64,000 bases of DNA from DASQZK01 sp963732905 (GTDB lineage Bacteria; Bacteroidota; Bacteroidia; Bacteroidales; GCA-2748055). Positions within the stretch are counted from its first letter, which is position 1; every line of letters begins with the position of its first letter. Below, in pieces: positions 15,968 to 23,352 of this stretch. The stretch is from NCBI GenBank assembly GCA_963732905.1, contig CAVTBM010000001.1, forward strand, positions 434,001-498,000, given 5' to 3'. The position numbers and the translations under genes are program-made. Below the pieces are notes generated by a model. The model was not told the DNA's origin and made no database searches. It saw only the letters and a list, made by a program, of their open reading frames with translations.

Positions 15968-18331
15968 TTATTCAAGACTGTTCAAAATCTGTTCCAAACT
16001 CATCTCGTCCTGTATAAGTACATCGCGTGCTTTGCTGCCTTCAAAAGGTCCAAGGATGCCGGCTGCTTCCAGCTGGTCTACAATACGACCGGCACGATTA
16101 TATCCCAGGGCCAGTTTTCTCTGGATCAGCGAAGTCGATCCCTGCTGGTACTGGACGACCAGTCGTGCGGCCTCTTCGAATTTGGCATCTCTTTTTTTCA
16201 GATCCACTGCGATGGCTTCCGAATGGGTATCTTCCACTTCAGGAAGTTCCATGGCTGTGGGATACCCTCTTTGTTCCCCAATAAAATCAGTCAGGACGTC
16301 AATCTCCGGAGTGTCGATAAAAGCACATTGAAGCCTTATAGGTTCGGTTCCGGAAGAGATCAGCAGATCACCCCGTCCAACGAGCTGGTTGGCGCCGGCC
16401 ATATCGAGGATGGTTCTGGAATCGATAACCGACATAACGCGGAAGGCAATCCTGGCAGGGAAATTGGCCTTGATCACCCCGGTAATGATATTCGTTGTCG
16501 GCCGTTGCGTGGCAATGATGAGGTGGATCCCGATGGCTCTGGCCAGCTGGGCCAGCCTGGCAATGGGGTTCTCTATCTCACGGCCGGCTGTCATGATCAG
16601 ATCTGCAAATTCATCGATCACGAGCACGATGTAGGGCAGATACCGGTGCCCTTTGTCGGGATTCAGCTTCCTTTTGATGAACTTTTCATTGTATTCTTTG
16701 ATATTCCTGACGTGTGCCAGTTTCAGGAGGTCGTATCGCTGGTCCATCTCGATAGTCAGCGAAGTGAGGGTAGTGATCACTTTCTGCGTATCGGTAATGA
16801 TGGCTTCCTCCGTATCCGGAATTTTAGCCAGGAAATGCCTTTCAAGCTTGGCATACAGGGTAAGTTCAACTTTTTTAGGATCTACCAGAACAAATTTAAG
16901 CTGGGATGGATGTTTTTTATAAAGCAGCGAAGTGATGATCGCATTCAATCCCACCGATTTACCCTGACCGGTTGCCCCTGCAACAAGCAGATGCGGCATT
17001 CTGGTCAGGTCAAAGACATAGGTTTCGTTAGATATCGTTTTCCCGAGAGCCACTGGCAGTTCAAACCTTGTATCCTGGAATTTCAGGGATGACAGTACGT
17101 TTTTCATGCTCACCAATCTGGGTTGCTGGTTTGGTACCTCAATACCTATTGTGCCTTTACCAGGAATGGGGGCTACGATTCTGATCCCGAGAGCGGCAAG
17201 GCTCAGTGCGATGTCATCTTCCAGGCTTTTGATCTTGGAGATGCGGATCCCCGGTGCCGGCACAATCTCGTAAAGCGTCACAGTGGGACCGATTGTAGCC
17301 TTGATCTTGTCGATGGTGATCTTGTAATTAGCCAGTGTTTCTACAATCTTGTTTTTGTTACTCAGCAGTTCCTCGTTGCTTACGGTAGGGTTACCGATCT
17401 CATGATCCTTAAGAATTTTAAGTGAAGGAAATATATAAGAAGACAGGTCGAGTGTCGGATCATAATCTTCCTGAAGGGATCCGGATCCTGCAGTTTCATC
17501 CTCATCAGACTGTTCAACGGTCAGCTCGATCCCGTCATCGTCAAGATTGCCATGACTACCTTCTTTCGTTTGAACTTGTTTTTTATCGGAAACTACAAAA
17601 TCGTTGTCGGAAAGTACAGCCACCTTTTTCTCAGGTTCGGCCTTTTTAATGTCATCTTCGGGATCACCGGTGCCATCCATGGGATCATCCGGAATGTCAG
17701 AGTCTGATTCCTTATCTTTTTTCGACTTATCCGGTTGCTTGTCTTTTGGTTTTCGGTGGAAAAATTGACTTGCATTGCCGAAGGAATAGAGGAAAAAACC
17801 CAGGAAAAGAATGATGAGGAGAAAGGCTGTTCCGGCCTTCCCCAGGGCAGCGATCAGCCACTGACTGATAAAGTAACCATGAGCACCACCGGGACCGCTT
17901 CCAAGGAATCCGGTGTTCTGTCCGAAAAGAAATCCGAGTAAGACGGAAAAGAGTATGGTGGCAATAATGAGGACTCTGATACTTTTGCCGGTCCTGAATA
18001 TCTTCAGTCCTAGCATATTAGTCCCGAGAATCAGAAAGAAAAACGGGACAGCGAAACTGGCCAGTCCGAACCAGTGGTTCATGAACAAGGCCGACACCCA
18101 GGCTCCGATTTTGCCGGCGTGATTCTCGACCTGAACGTCGGCACCGGAAAATACATCGGCCCAAACAAAATCCTGATCTTCTTTCCATGTGAAAAAGTAA
18201 GATACGAAGGCTATCATCATGTAGGCGGCAAGAAGAACCAGAAATGTTCCGAATATAATTCTGAAGCGCTCATCCTTGAAAAACCGGATCATTTTGCGGA
18301 CAGAACTCATTTTACCTTTATCTCGACTCAT
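15968..18331 (-). CDS. ftsK: DNA translocase FtsK/SpoIIIE
   Basis: A 787-residue septal DNA pump that clears the chromosome dimer-resolution region during division. Four hydrophobic segments fill residues about 20-190, followed by a short acidic linker (about 195-300) rather than the very long one of E. coli. The motor domain has the Walker A motif GATGQGKS with K458 and the Walker B motif IVLVIDEFADLI. The C terminus is the DNA-sequence-reading gamma winged helix (RKLALGYNRAGRIVDQLE). It is transcribed with the LolA-like gene that follows after 10 nt. Confidence 0.95.
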   Translation of the reverse strand: MSRDKGKMSSVRKMIRFFKDERFRIIFGTFLVLLAAYMMIAFVSYFFTWKEDQDFVWADVFSGADVQVENHAGKIGAWVSALFMNHWFGLASFAVPFFFLILGTNMLGLKIFRTGKSIRVLIIATILFSVLLGFLFGQNTGFLGSGPGGAHGYFISQWLIAALGKAGTAFLLIILFLGFFLYSFGNASQFFHRKPKDKQPDKSKKDKESDSDIPDDPMDGTGDPEDDIKKAEPEKKVAVLSDNDFVVSDKKQVQTKEGSHGNLDDDGIELTVEQSDEDETAGSGSLQEDYDPTLDLSSYIFPSLKILKDHEIGNPTVSNEELLSNKNKIVETLANYKITIDKIKATIGPTVTLYEIVPAPGIRISKIKSLEDDIALSLAALGIRIVAPIPGKGTIGIEVPNQQPRLVSMKNVLSSLKFQDTRFELPVALGKTISNETYVFDLTRMPHLLVAGATGQGKSVGLNAIITSLLYKKHPSQLKFVLVDPKKVELTLYAKLERHFLAKIPDTEEAIITDTQKVITTLTSLTIEMDQRYDLLKLAHVRNIKEYNEKFIKRKLNPDKGHRYLPYIVLVIDEFADLIMTAGREIENPIARLAQLARAIGIHLIIATQRPTTNIITGVIKANFPARIAFRVMSVIDSRTILDMAGANQLVGRGDLLISSGTEPIRLQCAFIDTPEIDVLTDFIGEQRGYPTAMELPEVEDTHSEAIAVDLKKRDAKFEEAARLVVQYQQGSTSLIQRKLALGYNRAGRIVDQLEAAGILGPFEGSKARDVLIQDEMSLEQILNSLE

Positions 18332-18377
18332 TATTGAATATAAGCTGAATTATTTTTGTTTACCATCTTCGCCCCCG

Positions 18378-19070
18378 TTATTTAAATAATTCGTCCAGAA
18401 TCTTTTCCATTTTTTCGCGGGAGACGTTCTTATAACCTTCCGGGATGGAAAACATTTTTCCGGGCACATTCATGACCGAACAGCTATCAGCTACCAGCAT
18501 CATGTCAAGGACACTGAGACGGGTATAAAACTGAAGCAGTACACGGCTATGGTCGCGGTAGGGTGTTGTAATATTCGGAGATTTAACTTTAATCTCATCC
18601 GTACTGTAAACCGGTATATCTTCCCTGCCGGGAATGCTTAGAAGATATTCGGTGCAATGATATCCTGCAATCATTTTCTGCCCTTGTCCGGCCCTGAGCG
18701 CCATACCCTTCATCGGGTCAATACCACAGGGCAGTTCTCCGGCCTTTCCTTCATAAACGTATTTCCTGTCAAATAATTTCAGGAGGGTGATTACTTTCTT
18801 TTTTTTTAAATCTGCCAGGTAACTCAGAGAAAATTGTCCGAAAAAACCTTTAATCGTGTTCAGGGCATAGGGTGGGGCAAATATTACAGTCATTTGGTCA
18901 GGCAGGATCCGCGTAGGAACACTGCCGGCCTTTTCATTTGTGTATTCGACCCTGTATTCGATGACATCAGCTTTTACGTCTTCAGATTTATTCTTTTTAC
19001 TGCAGCCGGCTGCGAGGATAACAAGGAACACAATAAGATATCTGCCAACTAATCTCTTCAATTTGAGCAA
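18378..19070 (-). CDS. Hypothetical lipoprotein (230 residues)
   Basis: The N terminus is a lipoprotein signal: positively charged start, hydrophobic YLIVFLVILA, then the lipobox LAAGC with Cys at about residue 23. The mature part is mixed alpha/beta with one GYHCTEYLLSIPG segment similar to those in DUF4412-type periplasmic proteins, but I would not assign that family firmly. It ends 46 nt before the ftsK start codon on the same strand. The probable location is the periplasmic face of the inner or outer membrane; function unknown. Confidence 0.75.
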   Translation of the reverse strand: MLKLKRLVGRYLIVFLVILAAGCSKKNKSEDVKADVIEYRVEYTNEKAGSVPTRILPDQMTVIFAPPYALNTIKGFFGQFSLSYLADLKKKKVITLLKLFDRKYVYEGKAGELPCGIDPMKGMALRAGQGQKMIAGYHCTEYLLSIPGREDIPVYSTDEIKVKSPNITTPYRDHSRVLLQFYTRLSVLDMMLVADSCSVMNVPGKMFSIPEGYKNVSREKMEKILDELFK

Positions 19071-19233
19071 TTTAACACCATATACTATTGAGGATAAAGG
19101 TATAAAATAAAAATTAAGACATAAAATTAATTATAAACAATCTAAAACCGGCCTATATTCCACAAAAGGCTGTTGTCACTGAACATTGTTTTAAAACAAT
19201 CCTGTAGTTTATATCCTGAATCACGATATTTCA

Positions 19234-19241
19234 TAGCTTTG
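19234..19241 (+). promoter_or_regulatory. Candidate -7 box for carbamate kinase
   Basis: TAGCTTTG, a full match to TAnnTTTG, lies 89 nt before the carbamate kinase ATG. A TTTA at 19208-19211 could be a weak -33 element. The gap 19071-19330 separates divergent genes and holds no open frame of note. Confidence 0.45.
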
Positions 19242-19330
19242 TTACCCCCGGTATAGCTGAAAGTTCAGTGTTCTTTTAAGAGGTTCACACTTGTGAAGAG
19301 GACAGCCACAGCCGGATAAAACACTTTTGA

Positions 19331-20287
19331 ATGAAAAAGCTCGCTGTCATTGCGCTGGGTGGTAATGCCCTGCTAAGAGGTGACCAGGTTGGCACCATCG
19401 AGGAACAGGAACAGAACACGATGGATACGCTTGAAAACCTTGTTTACCTGATAAATGAGGGATATGATCTGGTGATCAGTCATGGAAACGGACCCCAGGT
19501 GGGGAATATTCTTATGCGGAATGATGCCGGTGAAAGTGTCTATCAGATTCCACAGATGCCCCTGGATATCTGTGTTGCGGATTCACAGGGCGGCATCGGC
19601 TATATGATCGAACGCATGCTGCGGAATATCCTGACCAAACACGACATCCGGAAGGAAGTGGTGACACTGGTGACCCAGGTCGTGGTGGATAACCAGGATA
19701 CCGCTTTTAAAAACCCTATGAAGCGCGTCGGAAAAATCTACAGCCGGGAAGAGGCAGCGCGGATCTCAGAACAGAAAGGCTGGGTTTTCAAGGAAGAGGT
19801 GAAAGTGGAAGGTGGCTGGCGAAGGGTGGTTCCTTCACCCAAACCCGTTGGCGTTATGAACGAAAAGGTAATTGAAACTCTGGCCAGGCAGGGAACCATT
19901 GTTATTGCTGCCGGGGGTGGAGGCATTCCCGTATACATCGATGAAGATAAAAATATCAGGCCGGCTGAAGCCGTGATCGATAAGGATCTCGCTTCATCAT
20001 TGCTGGCTGCCCGGATCGGAGCCGATGAATTCTATATCCTGACGGACGTCTCTTTCGTTTATCTGAACTATAATAAACCCAACCAGGAGATAAAAGAGTT
20101 CCTGAATTATTCAGACACGAAAAAATACCTTGAGGATGGTCAGTTCTCCGAAGGAAGTATGGCCCCGAAAATCAGGGCCTGCCTTCAATTTATTGAGCAG
20201 GGCGGGAGAAAAAGTGTCATCACGGAGGCTTTTAAACTCCAGGATAAAAGCTATGGTACGAAAATCACGATGGAATATGAAGATTAA
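19331..20287 (+). CDS. arcC: Carbamate kinase
   Basis: A 318-residue cytoplasmic kinase that makes ATP from carbamoyl phosphate and ADP, releasing ammonia and CO2. Typical features are the N-terminal IALGGNALLRG, SHGNGPQVGN at about residues 56-65, IAAGGGGIPV in the middle and VIDKDLASSLLA. Length is standard for ArcC. It is followed 55 nt later by ornithine carbamoyltransferase on the same strand. The pairing suggests catabolic use of citrulline, the ATP-yielding half of the arginine deiminase pathway. The deiminase itself (arcA) and an arginine-ornithine antiporter are not in this window. Confidence 0.95.
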   Translation: MKKLAVIALGGNALLRGDQVGTIEEQEQNTMDTLENLVYLINEGYDLVISHGNGPQVGNILMRNDAGESVYQIPQMPLDICVADSQGGIGYMIERMLRNILTKHDIRKEVVTLVTQVVVDNQDTAFKNPMKRVGKIYSREEAARISEQKGWVFKEEVKVEGGWRRVVPSPKPVGVMNEKVIETLARQGTIVIAAGGGGIPVYIDEDKNIRPAEAVIDKDLASSLLAARIGADEFYILTDVSFVYLNYNKPNQEIKEFLNYSDTKKYLEDGQFSEGSMAPKIRACLQFIEQGGRKSVITEAFKLQDKSYGTKITMEYED

Positions 20288-20299
20288 CATCATTTGTTT

Positions 20300-20307
20300 T
20301 AGCTTTG
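20300..20307 (+). promoter_or_regulatory. Candidate internal -7 box before ornithine carbamoyltransferase
   Basis: TAGCTTTG matches TAnnTTTG and lies 35 nt before the ATG at 20343, between the two genes of this unit. It could give the second gene its own transcript. No clear -33 element is seen; a TTTG at 20294-20297 is too close. Confidence 0.3.
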
Positions 20308-20342
20308 CAGGAGTAATATTAACCCATTAAAAACTGACTGAA

Positions 20343-21344
20343 ATGGCATTTAATCTGAGAAACCGGCATTTTCTGAAACTGCTGGATTTCACTCCGCAGG
20401 AAATAAAACATCTGATCGATTTGTCATTCACCCTGAAAAAGGCTAAATATGCGGGGACCGAGCAGCAGATGCTGAAGGGTAAGAATATCGCTCTCATTTT
20501 TGAAAAGTCATCTACCCGCACCCGTTGTGCTTTTGAAGTAGCGGCTTATGATCAGGGTGCACATATAACCTACCTCGGACCTTCAGGTACACAGATTGGC
20601 CACAAGGAATCGATGAAAGATACGGCCAGGGTACTTGGACGGATGTTTGACGGAATAGAATACAGGGGATTCGGACAGGACATTGTTGAAGAGCTGGCTG
20701 CATATGCCGGTGTTCCTGTATGGAACGGACTTACCAACGAGTTCCATCCGACGCAGATCCTGGCCGACATCATGACCATGATGGAATATTCGGACAAGCC
20801 GCTCTCACAGATCAGCTTTTGTTACCTTGGGGATGCACGGAATAACATGGGAAATTCTCTCCTTGTCGGTGCTGCTAAAATGGGGATGGACTTCAGGGCC
20901 GCAGCACCAAAGGAACTGCAGCCTGCCGGAACACTGGTTGGCCAGTGCCGTGAAATCGCCAGGGAGACCGGCGCCCGGATTACTATTACCGATAGCGTTG
21001 CCGATGCGGTAAAAGACGCTGATTTTCTGTATACCGATGTGTGGGTGTCGATGGGTGAACCGGAAGAGGTCTGGGAACAGAGGATTAACCTGCTGAAACC
21101 ATATCAGGTGAATAGCGAAGTCATCAGGCTGACAGGAAATCCGTCAGTTAAATTTCTGCACTGCCTGCCGGCATTTCACAACCGGGAAACCAAAGTCGGA
21201 GAAGATATTTACAGGAAATTTGGTCTTGATGCCCAGGAGGTTTCGGAAGACGTTTTCGAATCGGACAAGTCGATCGTTTTTGACCAGGCCGAAAACAGGA
21301 TGCATACCATCAAAGCTGTGATGGTGGCAACGCTGGGGGCGTAG
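20343..21344 (+). CDS. arcB: Ornithine carbamoyltransferase, probably catabolic
   Basis: A 333-residue cytoplasmic transferase interconverting ornithine plus carbamoyl phosphate and citrulline. The carbamoyl-phosphate motif STRTR is at about residues 57-61, and the ornithine-site motif HCLPAFHN is near residue 275. HCLP followed by AFHN is the pattern of true ornithine enzymes, as opposed to the N-acetyl- or N-succinylornithine enzymes that many Bacteroidota use for arginine synthesis. Together with the carbamate kinase just upstream this supports a catabolic (ArcB) role; the direction in the cell is inference. Confidence 0.92.
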   Translation: MAFNLRNRHFLKLLDFTPQEIKHLIDLSFTLKKAKYAGTEQQMLKGKNIALIFEKSSTRTRCAFEVAAYDQGAHITYLGPSGTQIGHKESMKDTARVLGRMFDGIEYRGFGQDIVEELAAYAGVPVWNGLTNEFHPTQILADIMTMMEYSDKPLSQISFCYLGDARNNMGNSLLVGAAKMGMDFRAAAPKELQPAGTLVGQCREIARETGARITITDSVADAVKDADFLYTDVWVSMGEPEEVWEQRINLLKPYQVNSEVIRLTGNPSVKFLHCLPAFHNRETKVGEDIYRKFGLDAQEVSEDVFESDKSIVFDQAENRMHTIKAVMVATLGA

Positions 21345-21430
21345 GTTAACCAGACAGGTGGTAGCTTAATCTGTGCTTGTTATCCCGCAGCAACGAACCG
21401 CTACAGGATAAACTCTCTCTGTGAGGAAAG

Positions 21431-21456
21431 TACCGGCAATATCTACCGGCAATATC
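21431..21456. repeat. Tandem 13-bp duplication
   Basis: Two exact copies of taccggcaatatc lie end to end at the 3' end of the DUF456 gene, the second reaching its stop codon. This is probably a slippage duplication between convergent genes. Confidence 0.8.
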
Positions 21457-21953
21457 TAATGTACAATCACCTCCTTTACGAAATACCATGTGATAGTTCC
21501 TGAAACCATCAGTTTCAGCACGACGCCGGTCAGGACGCCCAGGAAACTGCCAAAGCCGGCACGAAGAGACGATTTTCGATCCTTGCCACTGATCAATTCG
21601 GCAATGACGGCACCCGCAAAAGGGCCGATAATGAGTCCGGCAGGCGCGAAAAATAAACCGACCACCACCCCTAAAGCAGCGCCCAATGTGCCGGCCTTTG
21701 AACCACCAAAACTTTTGGTTCCCCAAACGGGGACTATATAGTCGAGGATGGTGACAATAGCTGCCGCCGATCCCAGGATCCAGAGAAGCTGATCAAAACC
21801 TGCATGTCGGGACAATTCGACATAATGTGTAAACCGGAGTAAAAACAGTCCTGCAAAGCTAAGTGGAGGACCGGGAATGATCGGCAGGATGCAGCCTAAA
21901 AGGCCCAGCACCAGGAGCAGGATTCCTGAAATAAGAATCGCGATATCTGGCAT
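21456..21953 (-). CDS. DUF456 family membrane protein
   Basis: A 165-residue inner-membrane protein, almost wholly hydrophobic, with four to five membrane segments rich in Gly and Pro. The central signature (WGTKSFGGSKAGTLGAALG, then FFAPAGLIIGPFAGAVIAEL) is that of DUF456. The function of the family is unknown. It lies 12 nt downstream of the HMA-domain lipoprotein gene on the same strand, as the last gene before the convergent arcB. Confidence 0.82.
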   Translation of the reverse strand: MPDIAILISGILLLVLGLLGCILPIIPGPPLSFAGLFLLRFTHYVELSRHAGFDQLLWILGSAAAIVTILDYIVPVWGTKSFGGSKAGTLGAALGVVVGLFFAPAGLIIGPFAGAVIAELISGKDRKSSLRAGFGSFLGVLTGVVLKLMVSGTITWYFVKEVIVH

Positions 21954-21965
21954 GCTTGGAAATTG

Positions 21966-22331
21966 TCAGGGTCTGGGTTCTTCTGCGACGGGCTTAATTT
22001 CCGCTCCGGCAACAGAATAGCCTCGTTTTTCGATCACCTCCGTAATTCTGGCTACAGGTGTTATGGCCGTATCGCACTGTACCGTGGTTTTGCCGGCCTT
22101 ATAATCGGCAGTTACATTGACAACCCCGTTCAGTTCGGAGATACCCGATTTGATGGTGTTCTCGCAATCGGTGCAGGTCATGCCGCGTACATCCATATCC
22201 ACCATCACCACATTGTCGGGATTGATGGTTACCTCAGATGAGGTTTTCTTCGTGTCTTCCGTGCCGGGTGTCCGGTTGCAACCGGTCAAAACTGGAATGA
22301 TCAGAAAGCTCAGGAAAATTAGTGTTTTCAT
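21966..22331 (-). CDS. Heavy-metal-associated (HMA) domain lipoprotein
   Basis: A 121-residue exported protein. A lipoprotein signal ends in LTGC at about residue 18. After a 25-residue linker comes an HMA fold with the metal-binding motif GMTCTDCENTIKSGI, the two Cys three apart, and the closing IEKRGYSVAGAE. HMA domains bind Cu(I) or similar soft metals, so this is probably a periplasmic metal chaperone or mercury/copper scavenger. Most HMA chaperones are cytoplasmic; lipid anchoring is less common. It is followed by the DUF456 gene after 12 nt and preceded by an unknown membrane protein. Confidence 0.85.
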   Translation of the reverse strand: MKTLIFLSFLIIPVLTGCNRTPGTEDTKKTSSEVTINPDNVVMVDMDVRGMTCTDCENTIKSGISELNGVVNVTADYKAGKTTVQCDTAITPVARITEVIEKRGYSVAGAEIKPVAEEPRP

Positions 22332-22370
22332 ATCTTTTAGTTTTAATTCATGATTTATTGATTCATTATT

Positions 22371-22976
22371 TCAACCGTGGATACCCACAATGTCATCAAA
22401 GGCGGCATACAGAGCCAGGGATGTTACCGGGATGGTGAACAGTAGACCGACACCAAAGGCCATAGCGCCCAGTAGGTTCACCAGCATAAGTACGATAATG
22501 AAGCCAAGGAAACCGAACCATTCTCTGCCAATAAGCTTACGGCTGGTTTCCATCGCATCCCAGAAATCCATTTTACCGAACAGGATATAGAAAATGCTGA
22601 ATGTATAGGCTACTGCCAGGTATATACCCGGGAGGATACAAAAGACCGTACCCACGAAAACCAGAAAGTAGCTAACTAAGGTCATTAATAACAGCGGCAG
22701 GAAGAAAAAGAAACCATCAAAAAAATTTTCCAGAAACACCGGTTTGTTTGTGTCGATACGACGGGCAACCAGAAAAAAGCCTGCATACAGCGGACCGGAA
22801 ATGATAAATCCGCCAAAAGGCATCATCAGAAGCATCAGAAGGGTATAGACTATAAAAAGTTCCGGCTTCTGCATGAAGATGTGGTAACCTCTCCGGAGCC
22901 ACGCTTCGATAGTAAACTGGTATCCTTTCCCGATCAACTCCTGAGTTGGGGAATCGTATTCATTGATAAGTTCCAT
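22371..22976 (-). CDS. Hypothetical integral membrane protein
   Basis: A 201-residue protein with a soluble N-terminal stretch of about 40 residues (NEYDSPTQELIGKGYQF) and then five or six hydrophobic segments. It includes the FCILPGIYLAVAYTFS pattern seen in DUF975/DUF4013-like membrane proteins of Gram-positives and Bacteroidota. That resemblance is weak and the function is unknown. It lies in the same direction as the HMA lipoprotein and DUF456 genes downstream, with 39 nt between, and may share their transcript. The 22977-23134 stretch upstream holds nothing I can name. Confidence 0.7.
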   Translation of the reverse strand: MELINEYDSPTQELIGKGYQFTIEAWLRRGYHIFMQKPELFIVYTLLMLLMMPFGGFIISGPLYAGFFLVARRIDTNKPVFLENFFDGFFFFLPLLLMTLVSYFLVFVGTVFCILPGIYLAVAYTFSIFYILFGKMDFWDAMETSRKLIGREWFGFLGFIIVLMLVNLLGAMAFGVGLLFTIPVTSLALYAAFDDIVGIHG

Positions 22977-23134
22977 AGCCGGAATTTGACAATTTAACAG
23001 TAGTTTATGCGCTACCTGGAATTCATGAAAATGCCTGCCGGTATAAACAAGCTTTACAACCTCATGCGTGCAGAAGGATGAAATTTACAAATTTTTTGGC
23101 ATATACCAACCCGAGCGTTACCGAAAAGGAAGAT

Positions 23135-23338
23135 CTAACCGAGTTTTACAGCTTTGAAGTGTGATTCATGAAAATGTTTGACGGACTTTTGTGGTCCTGC
23201 ACTTCCACAATGGCAATTGCCGTCACCGCATTTTCCTGCTTTCCTCTTTTTGGCTGGAATCATAAATTTAATCAGGGATACAAACGCGTATACTGCAGTT
23301 ATGACAACGATCCCGAGTGCAAAAACGGCCTGAACCAT
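23135..23338 (-). CDS. FeoB-associated Cys-rich membrane protein
   Basis: A 67-residue protein: one membrane helix (VFALGIVVITAVYAFVSLI) and a cytoplasmic tail carrying KCGDGNCHCGSA. Small proteins of this shape directly downstream of feoB are a known family in Bacteroidota and Firmicutes and are thought to help FeoB handle Fe2+. The ATG at 23338 is chosen because the earlier in-frame start at 23443 would overlap the end of feoB. It lies 14 nt after feoB. The tail is also rich in His and Lys (KSVKHFHESHFKAVKLG), possible extra iron ligands. Confidence 0.85.
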   Translation of the reverse strand: MVQAVFALGIVVITAVYAFVSLIKFMIPAKKRKAGKCGDGNCHCGSAGPQKSVKHFHESHFKAVKLG

Positions 23339-23352
23339 GGTTATTTTTTTAG

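Noticed and set aside
16223..17092. 289-codon plus-strand frame
   Set aside because: Lies entirely opposite the ftsK motor domain, whose motifs are intact on the minus strand; it is a shadow.
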